Assembly (NCBI GenBank): GCA_002869265.1
Contig: PKTH01000008.1
Coordinates: 1 to 50,655 of the forward strand
DNA from: Candidatus Parcubacteria bacterium
GTDB lineage: Bacteria; Patescibacteriota; Patescibacteriia; Patescibacteriales; BM507
DNA length: 50,655 nucleotides
Direction of reading: 5' to 3'
Part shown: piece by piece, positions 18,740 through 28,830 of the stretch
How the letters are laid out: each line of letters begins with the position of its first letter
Numbering within the stretch: the stretch's first letter is position 1
Translations under genes and position numbers: made by a program
Notes under the pieces: model-generated
Databases searched by the model: none
The model's input: the letters and a program-made list of their open reading frames with translations, nothing else
What the model was told of the DNA's origin: nothing

Positions 18740-20290
18740 TTATTTTTTTGAAATCAATGTCCTCCCAGTCATTAATTTTGGTTTTTTTATTTCAAAAAAG
18801 TCTAAAACTGTCGGAGCCATGTCGCAAAGTGCGCCGCTTCTTTTTAGTTCTACTTTATTGTTTTTGCTAATAAAAATAAAAGGAACTTTATTTGTTGTGT
18901 GCTCTGTATAAATTTCTTTTGTTTTTGGATTTAACATTTTTTCTATATTTCCATGATCGGCTGTTACCATAACCGCTCCACCCTTTTTTAAATATGCAGG
19001 AACAATTCTTTTCAAGCTCCTATCTATAGCTTCACAACACTTTATGCCTGCGTTTAAATCGCCTGTATGACCGACCATGTCGGGCGCAGCAAAATTAACC
19101 ATAGTGAATTCATACTTATTCTTTGCAATGGTTTTTAAAATATGCTTTGTTAGGCCCTCAGAACTCATTGCAGGAGTCTTGTTATACTTCTCAACATGTG
19201 GAGAGGGAATCATTTTCTGATCTTCTCCGTCTACTATGCCAGGATAGCCTCCATTAAAGAAATAAGTCACATGAGCATACTTCTCAGTCTCCGCTAAATA
19301 GAGTTGGCGATGTCCTTCAAGCACCATAGGTAGAGTCTCCTTTAAGTCAACACTAGGGTAGGCTGTAAAAATGTTTCCTAAATCAGGACCAAAATCAGTC
19401 ATCGAAACAAAATGGATGTTTTTTAACTTTCTTTTTAGTTTAAAAGAATTTTCATTTTGTAAATGAAACTTGGACTGTACAAATGTTTTAGCCAGCTGTC
19501 TAGCTCTATCTGACCTTAAATTAAAAAATATAATTCCGTCATTATTAGAAATCCTTGAACCCTTATCATCCCCAACGATACTTGGTTTAATATACTCGTC
19601 TGATTCTCCCCTATTATAGGCCTGAGTAATTGCCTCTTTGGCGTTTTCTGTTTTTATCCCCTCTCCCAAAACTAGCATATTGTATGACTTTTCTGTTCTC
19701 TCCCAATCCTTTTTCCTATCCATCGCATAAAAACGTCCCATTATAGAAACAATTTTTTCGTTTTTCTTTAATTTCTTTTCAAGCTCATGAACAAGATTCA
19801 ATGATGCATACCTAGGAGAATCCCTTCCATCGGTAAAAAGATGTAGATATATTTTCGAGACTTTCTTTTTTCTCGCTAGCTCAAGGAGTGCAAACAAATG
19901 ACCAGGATCACTGTGAGGACTCATTCCATTTGAGATAAGTCCCATCAAGTGAAGACCAGATTTGTTCTTTTTTACATGATTAATAATTTCCAAGAATGCA
20001 GCATTTTTATAAAAAGTACCGTTATCAATTGATTTACTTATTTTTACAACGTCTTGCTCAACTAGTCTCCCCGCTCCAATATTCATGTGCCCAGCCTCAC
20101 TATTACCGATTTGACCGTCTGGAAGGCCGACATGCTTACCGTGAGCAAATATAGAAGTATTTGGAAATTTTTTCAGCAAGCCATCATAGAAAGGTGTCTT
20201 TGCTAAAGAAATAGCATTCCCCTCTTTTTTATCACTTAGACCCCAACCGTCCAAAACTATCAAAATAAGAGGTGTTTTTTTCTTAGGCAT
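18740..20290 (-). CDS. gpmI: 2,3-bisphosphoglycerate-independent phosphoglycerate mutase (copy 1)
   Basis: GNSEAGHMNIGAGR, FAAPDMVGHTGDLNAGIKCCEAID, VTADHGNIE, HTTNKVP. Confidence 0.95.
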   Translation of the reverse strand: MPKKKTPLILIVLDGWGLSDKKEGNAISLAKTPFYDGLLKKFPNTSIFAHGKHVGLPDGQIGNSEAGHMNIGAGRLVEQDVVKISKSIDNGTFYKNAAFLEIINHVKKNKSGLHLMGLISNGMSPHSDPGHLFALLELARKKKVSKIYLHLFTDGRDSPRYASLNLVHELEKKLKKNEKIVSIMGRFYAMDRKKDWERTEKSYNMLVLGEGIKTENAKEAITQAYNRGESDEYIKPSIVGDDKGSRISNNDGIIFFNLRSDRARQLAKTFVQSKFHLQNENSFKLKRKLKNIHFVSMTDFGPDLGNIFTAYPSVDLKETLPMVLEGHRQLYLAETEKYAHVTYFFNGGYPGIVDGEDQKMIPSPHVEKYNKTPAMSSEGLTKHILKTIAKNKYEFTMVNFAAPDMVGHTGDLNAGIKCCEAIDRSLKRIVPAYLKKGGAVMVTADHGNIEKMLNPKTKEIYTEHTTNKVPFIFISKNNKVELKRSGALCDMAPTVLDFFEIKKPKLMTGRTLISKK

Positions 20291-20300
20291 ATTTTATTAA

Positions 20301-21566
20301 TTACAATTTATTATTAAGTATCATCTCTATTTCCATTAGCCTATTGTATTTAGCTAATCTTTCGCTTCTGGAGAGAGAGCCAGATTTTATATAGTCCGTT
20401 CCTAGTGCTACCGCCAAGTCAGCAATAAAGGTATCGCAAGTTTCGCCACTTCTGTGAGAAGCCATTGTTTTTAAGCCATGTTTTTGTGCCAGCTGAACGC
20501 ACTCGACAGTTTCTGATATACTGCCTACCTGATTTGGTTTAACCAAGAGAGCATTCGCCGCCTTTTCTTCCAAGCCCTTCCTTAGCCTTTTTATGTTTGT
20601 AACAAAAAGGTCATCACCAATTAACAACATTTGATCCCCTAGTTCTTGATTTAATTCTCTCCACCCAGCCCAATCATCTTGTTCCAAACCATCTTCAATA
20701 GAAATTATAGGGAATTTTCTAAACCATTCATTATACAACCCAATAAGATCACTTCTAGTAAATTGAGATTGATCTAACTTGAAAATATATTTTTTGTCTC
20801 CGTCATTATAAAACTCGGAAGCACCAACATCCATACCAAGACCAATATCTTCACCTGGCTTATAACCAGCGTTAATAATAGCTGCCATTATTAGCTCAAT
20901 AGCTTGGACTGATGAATGAATGTCTGGTGCATAACCACCCTCATTACCAACATCGGTGTCCATTCCAGCCTCTTTTAACACACGTCCCAGCTCGTGAAAA
21001 ATCTCAGAACCCATTCTAACTTTTTCTGAAAAACTTATATCTTTAATGTGTAAAATCATAAATTCCTGAAAATCAAGATTTGTATCTGCGTGTGACCCAC
21101 CATTAAAGATATTAAAAGATGGTGTGGGTAGGCTAACTTTTTTATTAAGATTAAAAACTTCTACCAAATGTTCATATAACTCAACACCCTTGTCTTGAGA
21201 AGCTGTTCTAGCTGCCGCCATAGAAACTGACAAAATTGCATTGGCGCCAAGATTCTTTTTATTCTCAGAGCCATCAAGCTTAATCATTATTTCATCAATC
21301 CTCTTTTGATCAGCCACATCCACCCCTACAAGGGCTTTATTAATCTTGGTATTTACATTTTTTACTGCTTTTAAGACTCCTTTACCTTCGTATCTTTTTT
21401 CATCTCCATCTCTAAGTTCCCAGGCCTCATGAATGCCAGTGGAAGCCCCCGAGGGCACACTCGCCTTAGCCATAACACCATTTTCTAATAAGATCCTTGA
21501 TTCAACCGTAGGATTTCCTCTCGAATCCAGGATCTCCCTAGCAATAATTTTCTTTATTTTTGTCAT
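20301..21566 (-). CDS. eno: Enolase
   Basis: AREILDSRGNPTVE, SGASTG, SIEDGLEQDDW, SHRSGET. Confidence 0.98.
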   Translation of the reverse strand: MTKIKKIIAREILDSRGNPTVESRILLENGVMAKASVPSGASTGIHEAWELRDGDEKRYEGKGVLKAVKNVNTKINKALVGVDVADQKRIDEIMIKLDGSENKKNLGANAILSVSMAAARTASQDKGVELYEHLVEVFNLNKKVSLPTPSFNIFNGGSHADTNLDFQEFMILHIKDISFSEKVRMGSEIFHELGRVLKEAGMDTDVGNEGGYAPDIHSSVQAIELIMAAIINAGYKPGEDIGLGMDVGASEFYNDGDKKYIFKLDQSQFTRSDLIGLYNEWFRKFPIISIEDGLEQDDWAGWRELNQELGDQMLLIGDDLFVTNIKRLRKGLEEKAANALLVKPNQVGSISETVECVQLAQKHGLKTMASHRSGETCDTFIADLAVALGTDYIKSGSLSRSERLAKYNRLMEIEMILNNKL

Positions 21567-21574
21567 ATATTTGA

Positions 21575-22138
21575 TTAATTTTTTAACATAACTATAATTA
21601 CATCATCACAGCCGTAGGAGCCGGGGGTTGCTCCGCTCGGGACTCCAAGACCATCGGGGCCATATGAACCAACAACAACTGCATCTGAACAAGCAATACC
21701 AGTGCATGCACAAGGGTCACCATTGGCATCAATCTGGTAATCTGTATCAAAGAAATACTCATGTCCCCAAGGATCTAATGTGCTAATTTTTATATAGGGA
21801 CCTGACCATCCAAAATATGTCCCATCATCAGAAGAAAGCCCTCCGAAATCACTAAACAGACTATTTAAACAATTGTTCGCATTCTCATCAGGACCGCACA
21901 GCTCATTTCCAGCGTCTGAATTTATTTGGTCATCCTCTTGATATCCTGGCCAAAGAGAAGTGTCGTTTGCAAATATATCAATGGCCTTTCGGATTTCTGA
22001 AATATCACTATACGCCTTTGTTCTTTTTGCTTTTATTCTTGCACCATTAAGACCAACAGTTGCCATAGATGATAGTATCCCTATGATAGCCAAGATGACT
22101 AAAAGTTCTATCAATGTAAAGCCTTTCTTATTTAGCAT
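21575..22138 (-). CDS. Type IV prepilin-like / GspG-like pseudopilin
   Basis: MLNKKGFTLIELLVILAIIGILSSMA prepilin motif; DPWGHEYFFDT. Confidence 0.93.
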   Translation of the reverse strand: MLNKKGFTLIELLVILAIIGILSSMATVGLNGARIKAKRTKAYSDISEIRKAIDIFANDTSLWPGYQEDDQINSDAGNELCGPDENANNCLNSLFSDFGGLSSDDGTYFGWSGPYIKISTLDPWGHEYFFDTDYQIDANGDPCACTGIACSDAVVVGSYGPDGLGVPSGATPGSYGCDDVIIVMLKN

Positions 22139-22140
22139 TT

Positions 22141-23307
22141 TTACTTGTTGATTATTTTTTTCAAGCCAGGCATCTTTTCACCACCCAAGTAGCTCAACAT
22201 TGCCCCTCCTCCAGTTGAAACCCAATCAACATGGTCTTGCATTTTTGTCTTTTTCAGGGCCTCTACCGTTTCACCTCCACCAACCAAACCAAAGGCTTTT
22301 CCAGTTGACTTGGAAGCAATAACTTGGCCAATCGACATTGTCCCGGCCTTAAACCTGGGGCTTTCATACATCCCCATTGGTCCATTCCAAATAACCGTTG
22401 CCGCCCTTTTAATAAAACTAGAAAAAAGCCTAATAGTCTCAGGCCCTATGTCTAGGATTGCATCAACGCTTTCTATTTCTGACAACTTTCTAGAATTTAT
22501 TTTACCGGTTAATTTATTTTTAACCACTACATCTATCGGAATAATTATTTTTTTTGATTTAAAAGACTTCGCAAACTTTATACTATCTCTATCTATTAAC
22601 GATTCCCCTGTTTTATAGCCACGCGCCAGTAAAAAATTATTTGCTAGGGCTCCGCCGACTAATATTTTATTGGCATTTTTATGCAATTTTTTAACTAATT
22701 TTATCTTTGTTCCGATTTTAGAGCCCCCCATAACTAAAATTAAAGGGTGCTTAGGTTTTAATATTTTATTGAGATTAATCAATTCTTTTTCTAACAGAAG
22801 GCCTGAGTAGACCGGAAGATAATTGGTCATGGCTGATACAGAAGCATGTGCTCTATGTGAAACAGCAAAAGCGTTATTTACATAAATATCTGCTAATTTA
22901 GCCATGCGCCTTGCAAAAGTCTTCGAGTTTTTCTCTTCCCCTTTATTAAATCTTAAATTATCTAGAAGAATTATATCACCAGGCTTCATTTTCCCTACTG
23001 CTGTTTCAGCTTCAAGACCAATCTCCCCAGGAATAAAATTTACCCTCGCCCCCAAAAGTCGTGAAATTCTCGTAGCCACTGGTTTTAGACTGTACTCTGA
23101 ATTATATTCTCCCCCTGGTTTACCAAGATGGCTAGCTAAAATGATTTTGGCTCCATATCTTCTTAAATGCCTTATAGTGGGCAAACTTGAAACTATTTTA
23201 AAATCATCTCTAACAATATTATTTTTTATAGGTACGTTAAAATCTGCTCTTAAAAAAACCTTTTTGCCTTTCAAATCTTTTATGTTTTTTATTGTTTTTA
23301 CATTCAT
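22141..23307 (-). CDS. pgk: Phosphoglycerate kinase
   Basis: KVFLRADFNVPI, LLDNLRFNKGEEKN, WNGPMGMYE, GGGETVEAL. Confidence 0.98.
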   Translation of the reverse strand: MNVKTIKNIKDLKGKKVFLRADFNVPIKNNIVRDDFKIVSSLPTIRHLRRYGAKIILASHLGKPGGEYNSEYSLKPVATRISRLLGARVNFIPGEIGLEAETAVGKMKPGDIILLDNLRFNKGEEKNSKTFARRMAKLADIYVNNAFAVSHRAHASVSAMTNYLPVYSGLLLEKELINLNKILKPKHPLILVMGGSKIGTKIKLVKKLHKNANKILVGGALANNFLLARGYKTGESLIDRDSIKFAKSFKSKKIIIPIDVVVKNKLTGKINSRKLSEIESVDAILDIGPETIRLFSSFIKRAATVIWNGPMGMYESPRFKAGTMSIGQVIASKSTGKAFGLVGGGETVEALKKTKMQDHVDWVSTGGGAMLSYLGGEKMPGLKKIINK

Positions 23308-23351
23308 ACTATCATTTTATTTCTTCTATATTATAGCATATTTTGGCAAAT

Positions 23352-23380
23352 AAAAAAACCTCTTCAATGGAGGTTTTTTT
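23352..23380. terminator. Rho-independent terminator
   Basis: aaaaaaacctc-ttcaatg-gaggttttttt. Confidence 0.88.
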
Positions 23381-23390
23381 GTTATTCTGG

Positions 23391-24539
23391 CTATTTTAAT
23401 TCAGACAATAAAACACTTAGTTCGATCTCCTCAGTATCCCTAAGAAGACCTATTTGTATTTTATCTCCAGGAGAATAATCCATTATCAAAGAAACTAAAG
23501 AGTTTTCTGAAGAAAGTTCAACTCCATCAACATACCTTATTATATCTCCGACCTCTATTCCCGCATCAATCCATGGACTAAGTACGCTACTAGGCTGTGG
23601 ATTAACCAGGGCGCCTCTCATGTCAAAATACTCATTAGCACTGTCTCCCACATAATAGGCAAGGTCTGAATAAACAAGTCCTAAGCTAGGTCTTGAAATA
23701 AACTCTTCTTCAAAAACACTTTCTATTGCTCTATTAAAAGCTCTCGCTGGTATTATTTCTCCATCCTTGTTTTCAGTTAAGACCAACTTACCTGATATAT
23801 CAAAAATAAAAGACGATTTAAAGTTTTCACCCATCTCGTTTGCAAGGTTAATTTTATTATAAAAATAATCAGATGAAACAGAATAGAAGTCTCTAACATC
23901 ATAAATTGATGAAACTGTGTTTAAAAATATATCACCTAGCTTGTTTACTGCAAAAGTTGTTTCTCCAAGATTTAGTTCGTTTTTACTTGATATTTCAAGA
24001 ACTGGAAGATCTCTAGTGTTTATTTTCAAAAAAACATAGCCGCTCTTTTCATCTAGGGCAAATTTTTCTATTTCAAATATATTGTTTTTTGAATCGATAA
24101 TCACATACTCTGAGAGTCCTTTTTCTGGGTCTGCTTGTGATAAACTCAATATATCAATCTCGTCAGTCATTAACCAACCATCACTTGTAACTATCAACCC
24201 CAAACCAACTGATTCGCCTCTCTTATAAAATGAATTAATATTAAAACCATCCTCTATTGGTTTCTCAATTTTATCATATATACCAACAAGGCTTTCCTCT
24301 ACACTAGCTATAGTCTCGCTTAATTTTTCGTCCTGCTGGACAACAACCTTTTTGGCTCCACTAATAACTACTCTGGGTTTTTCCAAATTCCCCTCGACAA
24401 AATTCAACTCCCCCCAGAAGGTAGACCCTGTTCCAAAAAACGATTTAACTGCTATGCTCCCCACCCCTCCAGCAATTAGTCCAAAAATTGTTGAAAAAAT
24501 CACTATAGCAATTATTCCATATTTATTATTTTCTTTCAT
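23391..24539 (-). CDS. Membrane-anchored HtrA/DegP-like protein with PDZ domain; catalytic triad apparently lost
   Basis: GLGLIVTSDGWLMTDEIDIL (HtrA: GSGFVVSPDGYILTNNHVV), C-terminal PDZ-like SPWIDAGIEVGDIIRYVDGVELSSENSLVSLIMDYSPGDKIQIGLLRD. Confidence 0.75.
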   Translation of the reverse strand: MKENNKYGIIAIVIFSTIFGLIAGGVGSIAVKSFFGTGSTFWGELNFVEGNLEKPRVVISGAKKVVVQQDEKLSETIASVEESLVGIYDKIEKPIEDGFNINSFYKRGESVGLGLIVTSDGWLMTDEIDILSLSQADPEKGLSEYVIIDSKNNIFEIEKFALDEKSGYVFLKINTRDLPVLEISSKNELNLGETTFAVNKLGDIFLNTVSSIYDVRDFYSVSSDYFYNKINLANEMGENFKSSFIFDISGKLVLTENKDGEIIPARAFNRAIESVFEEEFISRPSLGLVYSDLAYYVGDSANEYFDMRGALVNPQPSSVLSPWIDAGIEVGDIIRYVDGVELSSENSLVSLIMDYSPGDKIQIGLLRDTEEIELSVLLSELK

Positions 24540-24543
24540 AAAT

Positions 24544-25302
24544 TTAAATCCACCTTGAAGTTAGTAATATTATTAAAATACTTAGAAACCCAAATCCAAA
24601 ATACAATTTTACAGTTTTTGAATTAAGGGTCTCTGCTAAATGGTGTCTAGATAAACCCATAACCATGTAGTAACAAACAGCTAGCACCATTCCAGAAACT
24701 TTATAGGAAACTGGTAGGAAATAGACAGACCAAGCGAGCTCTATCATTATTAAACAGACTATTAGTACGTAGAATATTGACACTCTATTATCCACCTTGT
24801 TCACATACATCACAGAATACACAACCAGAGCTAGAAAAACCGAGAAAAAGGCCATTAAAACAAAGACTGGAAATCGCAAGAATGACTGGAGACCGTATAC
24901 TGACGAAGCCATAAAAAACACTAAAATAAAGTTACCAAATATTGTAATATTATTCAAGGACACCCCTTTGTCGATGCCCGAGAAAAAAGAACGTAGGGTC
25001 CTGAAATAAAAATACAAAATAACAGAATTAACCAATATTAAATAATGAGGAGTCGGACTTATGGGTTCCATCACCAAGTATGTGGTAAAGCTAAGTTCCA
25101 ATAAAACAGGAAAAATAAGAAAAATATACCACTTGATGTCGGTATCTTTTCTTGTTTTCACCCCCCACACTGAAAATATCACAAGAACTAAAGAAATAGA
25201 TATTAAATAACTGATTCGTGACAAATCCTGAACTAAATATTCCATTAACAAAAATATCAATAGTGGAGAAATCTTTGAAATCAGCGGTAAATATCGTTTC
25301 AT
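24544..25302 (-). CDS. Polytopic membrane protein, unknown function
   Basis: MKRYLPLISKISPLLIFLL..., about 8 hydrophobic helices; start at MKRY preferred over the track start, which overlaps the upstream gene. Confidence 0.75.
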   Translation of the reverse strand: MKRYLPLISKISPLLIFLLMEYLVQDLSRISYLISISLVLVIFSVWGVKTRKDTDIKWYIFLIFPVLLELSFTTYLVMEPISPTPHYLILVNSVILYFYFRTLRSFFSGIDKGVSLNNITIFGNFILVFFMASSVYGLQSFLRFPVFVLMAFFSVFLALVVYSVMYVNKVDNRVSIFYVLIVCLIMIELAWSVYFLPVSYKVSGMVLAVCYYMVMGLSRHHLAETLNSKTVKLYFGFGFLSILIILLTSRWI

Positions 25303-25307
25303 AAAGG

Positions 25308-25733
25308 TTATTTTAACCAATTGTTTTCATTCCCAATTTTATCTAGTTCTTCTGCTAAAGAACCAGTATCTTCAAGGTCGTTTTTGATTATATTATCCAT
25401 AACCAAAACTAAACTAATATGAAAAGCTCTATACTCAGCCGGCACCGTAAGTCCCATTACTTTATTTTTCAGAGAAAGCATTTCTTCGTTTGTTTCATCT
25501 TTATTTTCAATCGACTCATCCAATTTATTTCTTAACTGAGAGTAAACCTCCTTCATGGTTTCCTTGTATTCGCTCTCAAGCGCTACTAAATCAACTGGAG
25601 CCACCTGCTCCTGATTTATTTGCTCACTTTGTTCACTAGGAACTTTTATTTCCCTAGACACAATCAAGAGATAAACTAACAAGAAAAAAGAAAGAGTTGC
25701 CAACGAGATTAATATTTTTTCTTTTTTGCTCAT
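25308..25733 (-). CDS. Single-pass membrane-anchored protein, unknown function
   Basis: N-terminal TM ILISLATLSFFLLVYLLIV, acidic/coiled remainder; operon position. Confidence 0.7.
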   Translation of the reverse strand: MSKKEKILISLATLSFFLLVYLLIVSREIKVPSEQSEQINQEQVAPVDLVALESEYKETMKEVYSQLRNKLDESIENKDETNEEMLSLKNKVMGLTVPAEYRAFHISLVLVMDNIIKNDLEDTGSLAEELDKIGNENNWLK

Positions 25734-25743
25734 ATTTTCATTT

Positions 25744-28017
25744 TTAATTAATTATTTCAAAATCACTGTCTTTTTCCATATCCAATTTAAGACTATTTAA
25801 CTCATCCGCACTACTTAAAGAGTTCATCTTAATATATTTATCAGAAATAGTATAGAGCACATCATTTATATAAAGACTCCTCTTAACGCTAGAGTCATAA
25901 TAGTTATATCCATTCCATCTGTATGTTTTATCACTTTCATTTTCGCTTCCTGAATAGTGGCTAATCTGACTCTTTAGATCTATGTTGTCTTTTGTTATCT
26001 CAAACCATAATGCCCCCCTAAAAGACACTTTACCATAACTGTTATTTTCAGACTCTCTTAAGGTTGCCGGAATTACCAAGAGGTTATTTTCTCGAGAGAA
26101 TAAAAAAGCTTTATGGTCATTGAGCGCCAAGGAATCACTCCCAGCATCCCCTATGATAAAACTATCTGTTTCTCTTGGCTCCTCTACGTCTGACACATCA
26201 AAAAGGGAAACCTTTAAACCTTTTGTTATAACTCTTTCATATTCATTTAATTCTGTATCTTTCCCAATACCAATAAGTGTTTTCTCATCATATGGATGAA
26301 GATAGTTAGAAAACCCTGGTATTTTTAATTCGCCTAAAATTTTAGGCTCACTCGGACTACTTAAATCAATTACAAAAAGTGGATCCGTTTGTTTAAATGT
26401 TACCAGATAGGCTCTATCCTGCATGAAACGAACTGAGTATATTCTTTCTCCAGGAGCAATGTCCTCTACTGCTCCAATCTGCTTAAGGTTTTCATCTAAG
26501 ACGTATAAATTCGAATAAGAATCTTTTGATTCTCCATATTGAGACCAAGTTCTATTTTTTGTTGTAGCTATTCTAAAATTTCCACCACTCTCATCCATAG
26601 AAAATTGATTTAAGACATGCCCCGTTACTTCACCAGATTTTAGATATTCAATATTTGTCCCATTTATAGAAATTTTATGGATTACTGTTTTTTCCAGTTC
26701 TTTTGAAATATCTTCATATTTTTTATTTATCTCTTTTTCAAGCTCTTCCTCGAGTTTTTTTCTTTCATCATTGTTAAAACTGTAAACATAGGACTCTAAG
26801 ATACTCCCAATCTTTCTAGTCTTTTCATCTTCGCTTAAAACATAATTCTCAACCCCCTCGATATCAACTATTTTCATTCTGTCTTTTTCTGGTAGCCTTG
26901 GCATTAAAATTTCCTTAAGGATAGCCATCTCTAGGGTGCTTTCATTTATATATTTTGTATAGGTTATATAAATATTCTTTTGGGAAACATACATATTTTG
27001 ACTGTTTGCAAGAATATACACCTCTCTTTCTATCTCGCTTTCTAGATTTGATAAATCAATGACATTAACACTGGTAAAATTATAAGAATAATAAGGGAAG
27101 TCAAAATAATAAACATCTGGCATTATACACCTGTCTTGAGTGCAAGAAATATCCTTGCCCCCCTCTAAGATTCTTGGCAGGAGCGGCTCGTTCTTGATAT
27201 ATGAACCATAAGAGTTTGTCACAAAGTATACATAGTCTCCGATAAGTCTAGAATTAGAATAAGATCCTTCGAAATCTATGTTTTTCAATTGTCTTGGTTC
27301 CTTTTTATTGCTAATGTCAAAAACTTTAAAATAAGTATATTGTGATCTTCTACGAAACTCTTTAACAAAGTCTTCCTCTAAAATTTTATTATCATATCCA
27401 AATACAACCAATTTATCATCTTTTATGTAAATATCTCTAGGACTTGAATCAAATTTAATCTTAGACATTATCTCTGCTTCTGAACTGGGATTCGCTTTTA
27501 CGATATACAGATCGCTTCCACTTAACGAATATATGTACTCTCCATCAGTTTTCACAATATCTGCCTCATCCACTCCCTCTACTTGAATATTTGTCTTGGA
27601 AAATTCATTATCAGATTGAACCGCATCTTGACCAGAAACTGTCTTTGCGCCAAGACCGGTTGAATCCGCTGCTTCATTCATTATCATCTCAGCTCCCCAC
27701 AGATCATCAGACAGGCTAGTTGGCATAGCCACTATATCTCTATATGCAAAATTGCTAACGCTAGGCTGACTATTGTTTTCAAGAAACTCTTTTAATTCCT
27801 CCGGATTACTAAATTTATTAATATTTAATTGTTTAGCTAGAATTTCTTCAATGCTTTCAGTCTCCAGGGGTTCTTTTTTAACAGGGGTTTCTGTTTGCTT
27901 TTCTGTATTTTTAACTGTCTCCTCTGATGACGGTTTTTTTGACACAGAAAATGAACATGCGCTTAAACTCAAAAGTAAAAATAAAACAAGGCTATAAAAT
28001 TTAAATTGTTTTTTCAT
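25744..28017 (-). CDS. Lipoprotein with beta-propeller domain (Beta_propel/COG4880-like)
   Basis: Lipobox-like LLLSLSAC; NIQVEGVDEADIVKTDGEYIYSLSGSDLYIVKA characteristic N-terminal segment. Confidence 0.82.
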   Translation of the reverse strand: MKKQFKFYSLVLFLLLSLSACSFSVSKKPSSEETVKNTEKQTETPVKKEPLETESIEEILAKQLNINKFSNPEELKEFLENNSQPSVSNFAYRDIVAMPTSLSDDLWGAEMIMNEAADSTGLGAKTVSGQDAVQSDNEFSKTNIQVEGVDEADIVKTDGEYIYSLSGSDLYIVKANPSSEAEIMSKIKFDSSPRDIYIKDDKLVVFGYDNKILEEDFVKEFRRRSQYTYFKVFDISNKKEPRQLKNIDFEGSYSNSRLIGDYVYFVTNSYGSYIKNEPLLPRILEGGKDISCTQDRCIMPDVYYFDFPYYSYNFTSVNVIDLSNLESEIEREVYILANSQNMYVSQKNIYITYTKYINESTLEMAILKEILMPRLPEKDRMKIVDIEGVENYVLSEDEKTRKIGSILESYVYSFNNDERKKLEEELEKEINKKYEDISKELEKTVIHKISINGTNIEYLKSGEVTGHVLNQFSMDESGGNFRIATTKNRTWSQYGESKDSYSNLYVLDENLKQIGAVEDIAPGERIYSVRFMQDRAYLVTFKQTDPLFVIDLSSPSEPKILGELKIPGFSNYLHPYDEKTLIGIGKDTELNEYERVITKGLKVSLFDVSDVEEPRETDSFIIGDAGSDSLALNDHKAFLFSRENNLLVIPATLRESENNSYGKVSFRGALWFEITKDNIDLKSQISHYSGSENESDKTYRWNGYNYYDSSVKRSLYINDVLYTISDKYIKMNSLSSADELNSLKLDMEKDSDFEIIN

Positions 28018-28022
28018 ATATT

Positions 28023-28460
28023 TTATAAATCTATAATTATAGTTACGGGGCCATCATTTTTTAACTCCACATCCATTTTTGCACCAAACTCCCCTGTCTC
28101 TACTTTTAAACGTTTTTCTTTAAGTTTTGTAACAAACTCCTCATAATAAGGAATAGCTTTGTCAGGCCTAGCCGACTCCATAAAGCTTGGCCTATTTCCC
28201 TTTCTTGTATCTCCGTACAATGTGAACTGAGAAACAACCAAAATCTCCCCTCCCATATCAATTAAGCTATTATTCATTTTCCCCTCAGCATCTTCAAATA
28301 TCCTTAGATTACATATCTTATCGGACATTTTTTCAATCATATTCTCCGTATCGTCTACATGCACCGCGAAAAAAACAAGTAACCCTTTCTTTATCTCCCC
28401 TACGGTTTTACCAAGAATACTAACCCGAGCATTGCTCACTCTTTGAATAACTGCCTTCAT
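28023..28460 (-). CDS. dtd: D-aminoacyl-tRNA deacylase
   Basis: [15 protein letters not shown]...[28 protein letters not shown]. Confidence 0.97.
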   Translation of the reverse strand: MKAVIQRVSNARVSILGKTVGEIKKGLLVFFAVHVDDTENMIEKMSDKICNLRIFEDAEGKMNNSLIDMGGEILVVSQFTLYGDTRKGNRPSFMESARPDKAIPYYEEFVTKLKEKRLKVETGEFGAKMDVELKNDGPVTIIIDL

Positions 28461-28463
28461 CTC

Positions 28464-28793
28464 TTAACTAAAAAGATTAGCAGCCTCTACTTCATCCCAC
28501 TCGCCAGTGTCTTCATTTAATTTATAAACATCTAGCTGGCCTGTTTTCTCAGTGTCTGAATAAACGTATTCTACATTAGTCTCAGCCCCTATTCTCCTGG
28601 TGTAAGAGGTCTTCTTATCAAGAACAACTGGCCTACTAACATATTCTAATCTCATTTTCCCAAGAGGCCCCACAAATTCTATAAACTCTATATCCACTCC
28701 TCCTTCATCATCAATATGCTCAGACCCTTCGTCACTTACTTCGAAGGTGTCCTTGATGTGCCCAATTGTTTGTTTCCATTTTTCTTCTTGCAT
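28464..28793 (-). CDS. Conserved-looking hypothetical protein, 109 aa
   Basis: Tightly spaced between dtd and pilT on the same strand. Confidence 0.6.
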   Translation of the reverse strand: MQEEKWKQTIGHIKDTFEVSDEGSEHIDDEGGVDIEFIEFVGPLGKMRLEYVSRPVVLDKKTSYTRRIGAETNVEYVYSDTEKTGQLDVYKLNEDTGEWDEVEAANLFS

Positions 28794-28830
28794 ATAATTT
28801 TTTACCTAGCAAATAATCACTAAGCTGGAT

